Origin: Solidesulfovibrio aerotolerans
GTDB taxonomy: Bacteria; Desulfobacterota; Desulfovibrionia; Desulfovibrionales; Desulfovibrionaceae
Assembly (NCBI RefSeq): GCF_009856865.1
Contig: NZ_WVUD01000001.1
Coordinates: forward strand, 1 to 64,000
DNA length: 64,000 nucleotides
Direction: 5' to 3'
Part shown: positions 7,619-16,165 of the stretch, piece by piece
Position numbering within the stretch: the first letter of the stretch is position 1
Layout of the letters: each line of letters opens with the position of its first letter
Position numbers and translations under genes: made by a program
Notes under the pieces: model-generated
Database searches by the model: none
What the model was told of the DNA's origin: nothing
Seen by the model: only the letters and a program-made list of their open reading frames with translations

Positions 7619-9891
7619 CGCCGCCGTCTTCGGCTTTTGCGTTTGGGCGCAGGCGCGGCCTCTTGGGTCTGCCCGCCTTCGATCAGATTGAGATCCACGG
7701 CCAGCCGGCCAAGATCCACGCCGGACAGTTCCACATCCACGGGCTGGCCCAGCCGCAGCCGCCGGCCGGTGCGTTCGCCGAGCAACTCGTGGCGCTCGGG
7801 AATGAACTGGTAATAGTCGTCGGACAGGCTGGATAAGCGTACCATGCCCTCGGCCATGACCTCTTTAAGCTCCACCCAGAAGCCGAAATCGGCGATGGAG
7901 CCGATGACGCCGGTGAAGTTGCGGCCCACCTTGTCGGACAAAAAGAGCACCGTGACGCGTTTTAGGATTTCGCGTTCGGCTTCCATGGCCACCCGTTCGC
8001 GGCGGCTGATGTGCTCGGCCACCTTGGGCAGTTTGGCCACGAGCTTTTGCGAGGCCGGTTTGCCGGCGATGGCGGTTTTCATGGAGCGGTGGACCACCAG
8101 ATCGGCGTAGCGGCGAATGGGCGAGGTGAAGTGGCAGTAGCAGGTGGAGGCCAGGCCAAAGTGCCCGTCGTTTTTGGGGGAATAGGAGGCCTGCATCATG
8201 GTGCGAAGCGCCATCCGGCTGACCAAAAAGTCGATGTCCGAACCGGCCGCGTCGCGAAGGACGGCAGCCAGATCGCTGGCGCCAGGGGTGGCCGGCAGTT
8301 TCGTGGCCATGTCGGTGGTGCCGAGCAGCTTGAAAAAGCCCTCCAGCTTGGCCGGGTCCGGTTCGGGGTGGACGCGGTAGAGCACCGGGGCCTCGCGTTC
8401 GGTGAGGAAGCGGGCCACGGCCTCGTTGGCCGCGATCATGAATTCCTCAACGATCTGGTGGCCGAAATGCCGGGACTTGGGTCGTATGTCCTCGGCTTCG
8501 CCCTGGAGATTAAAAAGGATTTCCGGCTCGGGCAGATCGAAGTCGAGATTGCCCCGGTCGGAGCGTACGGCATTGATGGCCCGGGCCAGACTCTCGGCCG
8601 TCTCCAGCATGGGCAGCACGGCCGTGACATTGGCCCGCTCGGCCTCCTCCTTGAGGATGACCGCCCGGTTGACCTGGGAATAGGTCAGCCGCGCCTTGCT
8701 CTCGATAACGGCGGTGTAGAAATCCGTGCGCCCTGGCACGCCCTTGGCCGTGAAGTCGATTTCGGCCACCATGGCCAGACGCGGCACATGGGGATTTAAG
8801 CTGCACAGGCCGTTGGAGATACGCTCGGGCAGCATGGGCTCCACGGATTGGGGGAAGTAATACGAGTTGCCGCGCTCAAGGGCTTCCTTGTCCAGTTCGC
8901 TGCCTTCGGGCACGTAGTGGGACACGTCGGCAATGGCCACCCACAGGGTGTAGGCCGGGCCGCGCTTTTTGACGTAAATGGCGTCGTCAAAATCCCTGGC
9001 TTTGACCCCGTCGATGGTGACGAAATCGAGGTGGCGCAGATCCTTGCGGCCGGCGAAATCAGCCTCGCCCGGCTGATCCGGCAAGGCTTCGGCCTCGCGC
9101 AGCACCTTGGGGGCAAAGGGGCCGGGGATTAAATGGTTGAGCTTGACGAGGCGCTCCTGCACGGACACGTCGCCCTGGGCGCCGAGCAGTGCAAGGCCCC
9201 GGCCGGAATAGAGCTTGTATTCAAGCTTTTCATCAATTTCGACGTTTAAGATGTCCTCGGCCTGGGGCACGGGATCGCTTTCGGTGGGCGGCAGATAGTC
9301 CACCATAAAGCTCATGGTGTGGCGCGGGTCTGTTGGGCGGCACAGGAACAGATCGGCGGTCATGCGTTTGACCACCCGGCAGGGCAGGGTGGTGACGCCG
9401 CGTTCGATGACGCGGGCCACGCGGCCTTCGTGATTTTTGTCCTTGCGTTCCCGGGTGACGGCGGCAACGACCCGGTCGCCGTGCCAGGCATCGCCGATAT
9501 CCTTGGGATGAATGAAGATATCTTTGCGGCGTTTGTCTTCGGGCAAAACATAGCCCACGCCCGAGCGGCTTATTTCCAGCACCCCGGTGACCAGGCGCAT
9601 GCTTTCCACGAGACCAAATCCCCGGCGGACCCGGATGATCTTGCCGGCTTCCTGGAGATCGTCGAGAATGGCGAGCAGTTCGTGCATCTTGGCGCGCGGC
9701 GCGCCAAGATGATGCAAGACGTCTTTTTCGGCCAGCGGTTTGCCGCTTTCGCGGAAAACCCGCACCACGGCGGCGGCATCAATGCCTTCAGCCGGGGTCT
9801 TTTTGGGGCGGGACTTCTTGGCTGCGTCAGTCGTGTCGCTATCCGTACCCGGTCCGGTTTTGGCCCGGGATCTTCTTTTTCTGGCTGTCAT
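7615..9891 (-). CDS. rnr: Ribonuclease R (RNB-family 3'-5' exoribonuclease)
   Basis: This processive exoribonuclease degrades structured RNA in the cytoplasm. The chosen ATG at 9891 has GGAGG directly upstream, gives 758 residues, and removes an upstream extension that does not look like protein. Order: basic N-terminal tail, winged-helix region (AAVVRVFRESGKPLAEKDVL...), cold-shock-like domains, the RNB catalytic domain with DGVKARDFDDAIYV carrying the metal-binding aspartates, a C-terminal S1 domain, and a lysine/arginine tail (KRKSRRRRR). Length and order are normal for RNase R. It is the first gene of a four-gene coupled minus-strand run and is divergent from the gene at 10017. Confidence 0.93.
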   Translation of the reverse strand: MTARKRRSRAKTGPGTDSDTTDAAKKSRPKKTPAEGIDAAAVVRVFRESGKPLAEKDVLHHLGAPRAKMHELLAILDDLQEAGKIIRVRRGFGLVESMRLVTGVLEISRSGVGYVLPEDKRRKDIFIHPKDIGDAWHGDRVVAAVTRERKDKNHEGRVARVIERGVTTLPCRVVKRMTADLFLCRPTDPRHTMSFMVDYLPPTESDPVPQAEDILNVEIDEKLEYKLYSGRGLALLGAQGDVSVQERLVKLNHLIPGPFAPKVLREAEALPDQPGEADFAGRKDLRHLDFVTIDGVKARDFDDAIYVKKRGPAYTLWVAIADVSHYVPEGSELDKEALERGNSYYFPQSVEPMLPERISNGLCSLNPHVPRLAMVAEIDFTAKGVPGRTDFYTAVIESKARLTYSQVNRAVILKEEAERANVTAVLPMLETAESLARAINAVRSDRGNLDFDLPEPEILFNLQGEAEDIRPKSRHFGHQIVEEFMIAANEAVARFLTEREAPVLYRVHPEPDPAKLEGFFKLLGTTDMATKLPATPGASDLAAVLRDAAGSDIDFLVSRMALRTMMQASYSPKNDGHFGLASTCYCHFTSPIRRYADLVVHRSMKTAIAGKPASQKLVAKLPKVAEHISRRERVAMEAEREILKRVTVLFLSDKVGRNFTGVIGSIADFGFWVELKEVMAEGMVRLSSLSDDYYQFIPERHELLGERTGRRLRLGQPVDVELSGVDLGRLAVDLNLIEGGQTQEAAPAPKRKSRRRRR

Positions 9892-10016
9892 GAAACCTCC
9901 AGCGCAATGCGCTTCCAACCATGTACCCTCCTGGCGGCCGGCGCACAAGTCCGACGGCCCATTGCCGCCGTATTTGGAGCATGCTACCCGGGTGTTTGTT
10001 CGCCACAGGAGGGGAC

Positions 10017-10436
10017 ATGGACCAGTTTGCCTGTCGGTTGTTGGGGGAGATTCGTTATCCCGAGGACTATGCTTTTGAGCGTGTGGCGGCTCTTGAGGCC
10101 GAAACCGGGCCGGCGTTGGAAGAGGCGTTGGCCGCTTTGGGCGTTTCCCGGCTGGAAGTTGCGCCCGGGCCGGAGTCACTGCGCTTTGAGGTTTTTTGCG
10201 ATGCCTGTTCGCCCGAAGAGGGGTCTTCGGTGTGCGAGGCGCTTATGCCGCTGGCCGGCGACGGTCCGCTGGGGCGGCTGGTGGTGCTGCGTTCAGCCGA
10301 TGAGCCGATGTCGGTGTTTTATTTTTGCGGCGAAAATTTGGACGAAGTGACGGTGGAGCAGCCGAGCTGCGGTATTATGGATGCGGACGGGACGGACGAT
10401 GCGGACGGAGCGGACACGGCGGACGCAGAGACCTAG
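10017..10436 (+). CDS. Conserved hypothetical protein with acidic tail
   Basis: The ATG at 10017 has AGGAGGGG just upstream and gives 139 residues (MDQFACRLLGEIRYPEDYAF...). The first 115 residues are compact and soluble with a few cysteines. The end is a low-complexity acidic repeat (DADGTDDADGADTADAET). It is transcribed away from rnr, about 125 bases separating the two starts, and its 3' end overlaps the convergent kinase gene by four bases. I do not recognise a family. Confidence 0.65.
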   Translation: MDQFACRLLGEIRYPEDYAFERVAALEAETGPALEEALAALGVSRLEVAPGPESLRFEVFCDACSPEEGSSVCEALMPLAGDGPLGRLVVLRSADEPMSVFYFCGENLDEVTVEQPSCGIMDADGTDDADGADTADAET

Positions 10437-11746
10437 CCGGCGACACTACGCGGCAGCTTGACCACAACGGTTGTCCCCGCTTCCGGTGAGGAGAACACTT
10501 CAAGAGAACCATGCTGGGCCAGAGTCATAAGCCGAGCGCTGTAGACGCCAAGCCCGGTGCCGCCAATCTTGCCGTGGGTGACATATTTTTGGAACAACTT
10601 TGGAAGGATATGCTGTGGGATAGGCATTGTGTTCGTGATGTGAATCTCAATAAGGTCTTTTGCGTAAAAATTGATTTTGATGGATTCCTCTTCGGTCGCG
10701 GCCTCGGCAGCATTTTTGGCAATATTCATGAGTGTGTTGTAACAGAGCAGGTGATCGCCCGTGACCAGAAGGAGGTCGCCGAGATGCAAGGTGCGATCTT
10801 CGTACGTCATGGCGAATGTCGGCTTTGTTTTTTTTGAGAGCGTAATATCCTGGACAACTTGTTTTGCTATGGTGATGATGTCAACAGGAACAGGGATGAG
10901 CTTGTACGTGTTCATTTCCATATGGAAAATGTCTTTGGAAAAATCTATTTGGCGCAACATCTGCTCGCCGGCGTTTGCTATGTAGTTTAAGCTTTTTTGC
11001 TGCTCAGGCGAGAGGTTGCCGTCGGCAGAAATGATGCCGGGTAAATTCACGATGGCATTGAGGTTTGACTTCAAATCGTGCTGCATGATGCGGATAACGT
11101 CTTCGCGTAAATATTCGAGTGCTTTTCGAGATGAGATATCTTGAATTGTCCAGATGAATCCGGAATCTTTGCTGTTGGGATTGAGCAGTTTCCCGGACAG
11201 GTGGCCCCAGAAGGGGTCGCCTGTCTTGGTGGCAAACGGGCATTCCAGGCTGATTATTTCCGAACCGCTTGGCTTGGGAAGTTTTTGCTGTTCCGAAATA
11301 CAGCTGTTGGCGCTCGTTACAAGAAACGATTCAATTTCGTTATAAACAATGTCTTGTGCTGTGTATCCGAGTAGAGAGGCCAGACGGGTGTTGTGTCTGT
11401 AAATTTTTCCACTCTCATCCACAAGGGCAATGCCGACAGAGCTGTTATTAAAGACGTTCTCAAATTCACAGATTTTTTCTTCAAGCATTTTCTCTCGTAA
11501 GAGAAGATTCTTATTGGATTTGTCAAGTGTTTTTTTCTGCTTCTGTATGGTTGTATGCGCTTCCTTTATGGATTCACCCATCTTGTCGCTGATGCGGACA
11601 AGCCGCTGCAGGGAGAGGTAGAGTTTTTCATATTCATCGGCAAGCCGTTGATACTCTGTCGGCCAGTCCGTGTCCTTTGGATTCGCCTGGACCTCTTGAG
11701 CGTGTGCAACGACTTGCTTCTCCTGCCAATATGCGTCAAAATCCAT
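10433..11746 (-). CDS. Soluble PAS-domain sensor histidine kinase
   Basis: A start at ATG 11746 (GAGGGG upstream) gives 437 residues with no transmembrane segment, so this is a cytosolic kinase. Residues about 45-105 form a charged coiled coil. A PAS domain follows (FNNSSVGIALVDESGKIYRHN...). The phospho-acceptor box is MQHDLKSNLNAI, the HDL variant of HisKA. The ATPase domain has MNIAKNAAEA as N-box and GGTGLGVYSAR as G2 box. DNA here is noticeably AT-richer than the flanking genes, which may indicate acquisition. No response regulator adjoins. Confidence 0.85.
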   Translation of the reverse strand: MDFDAYWQEKQVVAHAQEVQANPKDTDWPTEYQRLADEYEKLYLSLQRLVRISDKMGESIKEAHTTIQKQKKTLDKSNKNLLLREKMLEEKICEFENVFNNSSVGIALVDESGKIYRHNTRLASLLGYTAQDIVYNEIESFLVTSANSCISEQQKLPKPSGSEIISLECPFATKTGDPFWGHLSGKLLNPNSKDSGFIWTIQDISSRKALEYLREDVIRIMQHDLKSNLNAIVNLPGIISADGNLSPEQQKSLNYIANAGEQMLRQIDFSKDIFHMEMNTYKLIPVPVDIITIAKQVVQDITLSKKTKPTFAMTYEDRTLHLGDLLLVTGDHLLCYNTLMNIAKNAAEAATEEESIKINFYAKDLIEIHITNTMPIPQHILPKLFQKYVTHGKIGGTGLGVYSARLMTLAQHGSLEVFSSPEAGTTVVVKLPRSVAG

Positions 11747-11837
11747 GCCTGCCCCTCTCTTGCTCGCGTTGTTGCGCGAAGTTATCGCGTGGGCGTGTCC
11801 TTGCCCGGTAACGCATAACAACAATTGCCGAACACGA

Positions 11838-12674
11838 CTAGTCAGCCACAGCGCCCAGCCAGCCCGGCAGATGATGGCGCGCCGTTGCTAATTGCGCGTC
11901 CAGCGCCCGGCAGCCCGGCACATGCCGCTCCAACAGATCCCAGAAGCGCTTGGAGTGGTTGAGCTCCACCGTGTGGCACAATTCATGGTAGAGGACCAGC
12001 CGGCACAGCTCCCAGGGCAAAAAGGCCAGGGTGAAATTGAGGCTGATGCGTCCCCGCAGGGTGCAGCTTCCCCAGCGGGTGCGCTGGGCCCGGATGGTCA
12101 GGCCGGTAAAGCCCAGCCCGGATTCCCGGCTGACCTCGCCAAGCGCCTGGCGCAACAGAGCGCCGCCCCGGTCGCGGCAAAAGGCCGCCAACACCCCGGC
12201 CACCGCGCGTGGCTGCTCCACCGCCCCGGTCACCGCCACTTCCCCCGGCCCCCGCAGCGTCAGCCGGCAGCCGTCAAGCTCCCGGGCGGCATAGGACACG
12301 CCCCATTCCCGGCCAAAAGCCGTCAGCACCAGCCGCGTCGGGCGCACGAACTCCCGGGCCGGCCGGGCGGCCAGACCCTCGGCCGCGAGTCTGCCAACGG
12401 CAGCCGCGATCCAGTCCCGCCGGTTGGATACCGCCGCGAGCAGGGTCTTGACGCTGACACCGGCCGGAGCCACCACTTCCAGCCCCCGGCCCGGCCGCAG
12501 CCGCAGCACCACATTTTTGGCCCGGGAACTGACCCGCACCGTCACCGGCAGCTCCAGGGGCAGCTCCTTGGCCAGCAAAGCAGCGGTTTCCAGCGGGTCG
12601 AACACCGCTTTTTGCCGGGCCAGGGCTCTCTTGGCCGTGTCGCACCCCTGTTCGGGGCTTGTTTTCGCCTGCAT
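11838..12674 (-). CDS. YgjP-type zinc metallopeptidase (DUF45, M48 superfamily)
   Basis: This protein of about 278 residues has the zinc-binding motif LVLYHELCHTVELNHSKRFW near the C-terminus (HExxH variant HELCH plus NHS..FW). The upstream TRWGSCTLRGRISLNFTLAF is the other signature of the YgjP/SprT-like DUF45 family. TTG 12677 and ATG 12674 are adjacent possible starts; GGAGG is spaced slightly better for the TTG. Related genes often accompany type I restriction loci, but here it stands alone. The substrate is unknown. Confidence 0.8.
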   Translation of the reverse strand: MQAKTSPEQGCDTAKRALARQKAVFDPLETAALLAKELPLELPVTVRVSSRAKNVVLRLRPGRGLEVVAPAGVSVKTLLAAVSNRRDWIAAAVGRLAAEGLAARPAREFVRPTRLVLTAFGREWGVSYAARELDGCRLTLRGPGEVAVTGAVEQPRAVAGVLAAFCRDRGGALLRQALGEVSRESGLGFTGLTIRAQRTRWGSCTLRGRISLNFTLAFLPWELCRLVLYHELCHTVELNHSKRFWDLLERHVPGCRALDAQLATARHHLPGWLGAVAD

Positions 12675-12749
12675 CAACGTCTACCCTCCGCAGGGCCGGT
12701 TAATCGGCCGACGCACCGGCCGTCAAGCCGGTCAGGGGAGCCAGCCGCC

Positions 12750-14120
12750 ATGCGTGTTTTGATCAAGCGTTTTCCCGCCTATGCCTTGCTTTTGGCCCTT
12801 TTGCTGTCCTTTGGCTGCGCCAAACCGCCGCCGCCGGCCCCGCCCGTTGCGCCCGTCCCCACGGGACCGGGTGAAGTCGAGGATATCCGCGTCCTGCCCC
12901 AGGATCTCAATGCCTATCTGCGCCCGGACACCGCCGACCGGCCACTGGTCCCCAAAGAACAGACGACGCTGCGTATGGAAGGGTTCCTGCAGGAGTGGCT
13001 CAAGCCCTGGAATCTGACCAGGCCCGGACCCCAGCGCCGGGATGTGGAAAAAATCTTTCAGGCCTATGAGAAGAACCCGGGGTTCGGCCCGCGAAACGTC
13101 CGACATGAGCCGGGTTCGGCGGCAGCGCTGTTGGCCGGAGCCGATTTGCGCACCTTCCCCAACGCCATGCGCAGGGCCATAACCATTAAAAACACCAGCC
13201 AGCGCGGCATGCCAACCACTGAACCGCGCTTTCTCGATCCCAATAAGCCCGGCGAAGGCTATCCCTTTGATTATCTGCAGCACACATCGCTGCCGCCGGG
13301 CACGCCGCTCCTGGTCATCCACGCCAGCCGGGACGGCTCGTGGCTGTATACCGAATCCAGCCTGACCCATGGCTGGGTGCCGGCCGCCGACGTGGCCTCT
13401 GTGGACGACGCCGTTATCCGCGAATTTTCCACCCCGCGTCTGGCGGCGGTTGTCCGCGACAATGTGCCCGTGGCTGAAATCGGTCAGGGCGTGGACATCG
13501 GCGCGGTTTTTCCCCTGGCCGGGCCGCCGGATTCCGGGGGGGTGACGGTGTCGGTGCCGGTGCGCGGCGCGTCGGGTCTGGCCGAGCTGCGCCGGGTGCG
13601 GCTGCCGGCCGGCACGGCTGTTGCCATGCCCATGCCCATGACGCCGCGAAACGTGGCCACCGTCGGCAATGTGATGCTGCGCCAGCCCTACGGCTGGGGC
13701 GGCCTTGACGACCGGCGCGACTGCTCGGCCCTCACCCATGATCTCTACGTGCCATTTGGCTTCTATCTGCCCCGCAACTCGGCCAGCCAGGCGGCCTATG
13801 GCGGTTCCGTGCCCCTTGGCGATATGCCCGGGGACCAGAAGGAGGCCGCCGTCATCAGCCAGGGCGTGCCTTTTGCCACCCTGGTCTGGATGCAGGGCCA
13901 CATCATGGTCTATGTGGGCCAGTACAAGGGGCGGCCGGTGGTTTTTCACAACATGTGGGGATTTCGGACCTTTGGCGAAAACGGGCGTGACGGCCGGTTG
14001 GTCATTGGCCGGGCCGTTATTACAACGCTTCGGGCCGGCGAGGAAGTGCCGGCCGTGGGGCCAAGCCACATCCTGCTCAACCGGGTGCGTTCGCTCTCGA
14101 TTTTAAGCAGACCCTACTGA
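12750..14120 (+). CDS. SH3-domain NlpC/P60 lipoprotein (C40 peptidase)
   Basis: A 456-residue lipoprotein starts at ATG 12750. The lipobox LSFGC puts the acylated Cys at residue 23, followed by a Pro-rich linker. The middle part (EPRFLDPNKPGEGYPFDYLQ... and LVIHASRDGSWLYTESS) fits the NlpC/P60 stabilising and SH3 modules of cell-wall amidases. The C-terminal domain has the catalytic Cys in GWGGLDDRRDCSAL and the catalytic His in GHIMVYVG. It should hydrolyse peptidoglycan stem peptides at the inner face of the envelope. An ORF open further upstream (from 11892) is antisense to the metallopeptidase and is not part of this gene. Confidence 0.87.
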   Translation: MRVLIKRFPAYALLLALLLSFGCAKPPPPAPPVAPVPTGPGEVEDIRVLPQDLNAYLRPDTADRPLVPKEQTTLRMEGFLQEWLKPWNLTRPGPQRRDVEKIFQAYEKNPGFGPRNVRHEPGSAAALLAGADLRTFPNAMRRAITIKNTSQRGMPTTEPRFLDPNKPGEGYPFDYLQHTSLPPGTPLLVIHASRDGSWLYTESSLTHGWVPAADVASVDDAVIREFSTPRLAAVVRDNVPVAEIGQGVDIGAVFPLAGPPDSGGVTVSVPVRGASGLAELRRVRLPAGTAVAMPMPMTPRNVATVGNVMLRQPYGWGGLDDRRDCSALTHDLYVPFGFYLPRNSASQAAYGGSVPLGDMPGDQKEAAVISQGVPFATLVWMQGHIMVYVGQYKGRPVVFHNMWGFRTFGENGRDGRLVIGRAVITTLRAGEEVPAVGPSHILLNRVRSLSILSRPY

Positions 14121-14159
14121 CCCTGACGTCGCGCGCGACGGCAGGAAGCGGAGAACAGC

Positions 14160-14597
14160 ATGCGCAATCTTTTCGCCTGGGCCAGTGTTTGTGTGACCGG
14201 CGGCGCTTTTGGCGCTTTTGCCAACAGCGTGTTTTTGTGGATGGCCGGGGCTTACGGCTGGACAGCGGCTCTGGGCGTGACCCTGGCCCCGGAGTGGACC
14301 CGGCCGTGGCTCTACCAGCGGCTCGTCTGGGGCGGGTTGTGGGGGCTGGCTTTTATGCCGCGTTTCATGCCCAATTCCATTTTTTGGCGGGGGCTTCTCG
14401 TGAGTCTGGGGCCGACGCTGGTCCAGTTGCTCATTGTGTTCCCCAACCAGTTGGACAAAGGGTATCTCGGTCTTGATCTGGGCAACCTGACGCCGCTGGT
14501 GGTCGTTCTCGCCAACGCCGTCTGGGGCTGGGCCGCCGCCGTGTGGATTCTCATGGCTGACGAAGACCGCCACATGTATAGCCGGCGATTGCGCTAG
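14160..14597 (+). CDS. Small integral membrane protein, unknown function
   Basis: This protein has 145 residues and about four hydrophobic helices (LFAWASVCVTGGAFGAFANS; LVWGGLWGLAFMPRF; FWRGLLVSLGPTLVQLLIV; LVVVLANAVWGWAAAVWIL). It starts 40 bases after the NlpC/P60 gene, so cotranscription is possible. The glycine-rich helices are compatible with a small channel or accessory membrane protein, but I recognise no family. Confidence 0.6.
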   Translation: MRNLFAWASVCVTGGAFGAFANSVFLWMAGAYGWTAALGVTLAPEWTRPWLYQRLVWGGLWGLAFMPRFMPNSIFWRGLLVSLGPTLVQLLIVFPNQLDKGYLGLDLGNLTPLVVVLANAVWGWAAAVWILMADEDRHMYSRRLR

Positions 14598-14754
14598 AGC
14601 GGCCGGCTGGCGTGTGGGGGAGGTCTGCTTGGGGCCTGAAAACTCGTCGGCTGGGGCGTGGGAAGCAGGAGCGCCGTGTTGCCCCTGTGGACAGAGTGGC
14701 AGAAACCGTGAGCCGTCTTTTTTGCCCGGCTTGGAGCGATGACCAGAATCCGTC

Positions 14755-15981
14755 ATGACGTACTCGATGGACACCAGAACGATCATCCTGCTGTTGGCTA
14801 TTGGCTCGTTCCTCTTTTTTTTGTTGCTGCTGCTTGACCAGTTCCGCAAAGCACCCGCGCAACGCATTCCCTACTGGGCCGGCGCGAAATTTCTCCAGGC
14901 CGTCGGCTCCCTCATTCTCTTTGTGCGAGGACCAACGCCCGAGTTCGCGACCATTGCCAGCGCCAACACCCTGCTGCTGCTCGGCTGCGCCTACGAAGCC
15001 TGGGCGGTCTGCTATCTGGTCGGCTACCGGGTTGGCCGGCGGGTCCATGTGCCCGTGGCCCTGGCCATCGTCGCCGTGTGTCTGGCGACCTTTTGCCTGG
15101 CACCGCCCAACCGGGCCCAAGTGGTATTTGCCGTCCATACTGTTTTTTACGCCCTGCCGGCCGTGGTCCTGCTGCGGCAAAACCGGGCCGGCTCCCTGTT
15201 GCGCTGGGTGTTGGGGGCGAGCTATCTGCTGGTGTCCCTGCTGTTTCTGGCCCAAGTCCTGTGGCTGGCCGTTGACGTGGCCCAGAGCTGGCAACGCTTC
15301 GGCGCGATCATCTATGCCGTCATGGTGCCCTCGATTTACGGTATCCTGATCGTGAGCGGCTTTAGCATGCTGCTTCTAGCCAAGGACAAAAGCGACAGCG
15401 AGCTGGAGGCGGCCCAGGCATCGTTGCGCAACAAGGACGAGCAGTACCGCCGCAAGCTGGAACGGCTCAATAAGACCGATGATCTGACCGGCATTGCCAA
15501 CAGACGGCATTTCGACGCGGTGCTGGCCCGGGAATATGCCCGCCATACGCGGTCTGGCGAGGTGCTGTCGCTGATTCTCGCCGATGTCGACCATTTCAAG
15601 GCTTTTAACGACTGCTACGGTCACGTGGCCGGGGACGAGTGCCTGCGCCGCATCGGTGGCCTACTGGCCGCCAACGCCTCCCGGGCCACTGATCTGGCGG
15701 CCCGCTACGGCGGCGAGGAATTCGCCTGCATCCTGCCCATGACTGACCTTAACGGGGCCTGCGCCATAGCGGAACAGATCCGCCGGGCCTTTGAGGCCCT
15801 GGCCATTCCCCATAAGGGATCAAGTACGGCAGGCGTTGTCACCGCGAGCTTTGGCGTCGCCACGATGCGCTGCACCAAGGACCGGACCTTTTCTGAAGTA
15901 GTGGCGGCGGCGGACAAGCTCTTGTATGCAGCCAAATCCTCTGGCCGCAATTGCGTGCAGTGCCAGGCGGTCAAGGACTAG
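14755..15981 (+). CDS. Membrane diguanylate cyclase (GGDEF domain)
   Basis: 408 residues. The first ~210 residues hold about six to seven hydrophobic helices (an integral membrane sensor). A short coiled coil (SELEAAQASLRNKDEQYRRK) leads into the GGDEF domain, with DDLTGIANRRHFD and the active site RYGGEEF. The inhibitory I-site RxxD is present (RATD, five residues before GGEEF), so the enzyme is probably active in c-di-GMP synthesis and product-inhibited. A second ATG four codons downstream could be the true start, since no clear ribosome site favours either. A strong hairpin follows the stop. Confidence 0.9.
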   Translation: MTYSMDTRTIILLLAIGSFLFFLLLLLDQFRKAPAQRIPYWAGAKFLQAVGSLILFVRGPTPEFATIASANTLLLLGCAYEAWAVCYLVGYRVGRRVHVPVALAIVAVCLATFCLAPPNRAQVVFAVHTVFYALPAVVLLRQNRAGSLLRWVLGASYLLVSLLFLAQVLWLAVDVAQSWQRFGAIIYAVMVPSIYGILIVSGFSMLLLAKDKSDSELEAAQASLRNKDEQYRRKLERLNKTDDLTGIANRRHFDAVLAREYARHTRSGEVLSLILADVDHFKAFNDCYGHVAGDECLRRIGGLLAANASRATDLAARYGGEEFACILPMTDLNGACAIAEQIRRAFEALAIPHKGSSTAGVVTASFGVATMRCTKDRTFSEVVAAADKLLYAAKSSGRNCVQCQAVKD

Positions 15982-15988
15982 TGCAGCG

Positions 15989-16020
15989 TTCACTAAAAAA
16001 CATTTATGTTTTTTAGTGAA
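15989..16020. terminator. 15-bp perfect AT-rich hairpin, bidirectional terminator
   Basis: TTCACTAAAAAACAT (15989-16003) pairs perfectly with ATGTTTTTTAGTGAA (16006-16020). The stem itself carries an A6 run on one arm and a T6 run on the other, so it can act as a terminator in both directions. It lies just after the GGDEF gene stop and before the convergent FAD oxidoreductase. Confidence 0.7.
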
Positions 16021-16165
16021 TAAGAATAATAAATGCAGAGTGTTGACGCCAGGTAAGCCATGACAGCAATTGCCGAACGCGACACGAGACGCCAGGGCAG
16101 GCAAGCTTGGCCGGGTTGGCGTGGCGCATACGGCCCGGCACCCCGATTGAGGGAGGTTTTCTCCC

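Noticed and set aside
12732-14069. Minus-strand frame opposite the NlpC/P60 gene
   Set aside because: Antisense; the catalytic Cys/His motifs are on the plus strand.
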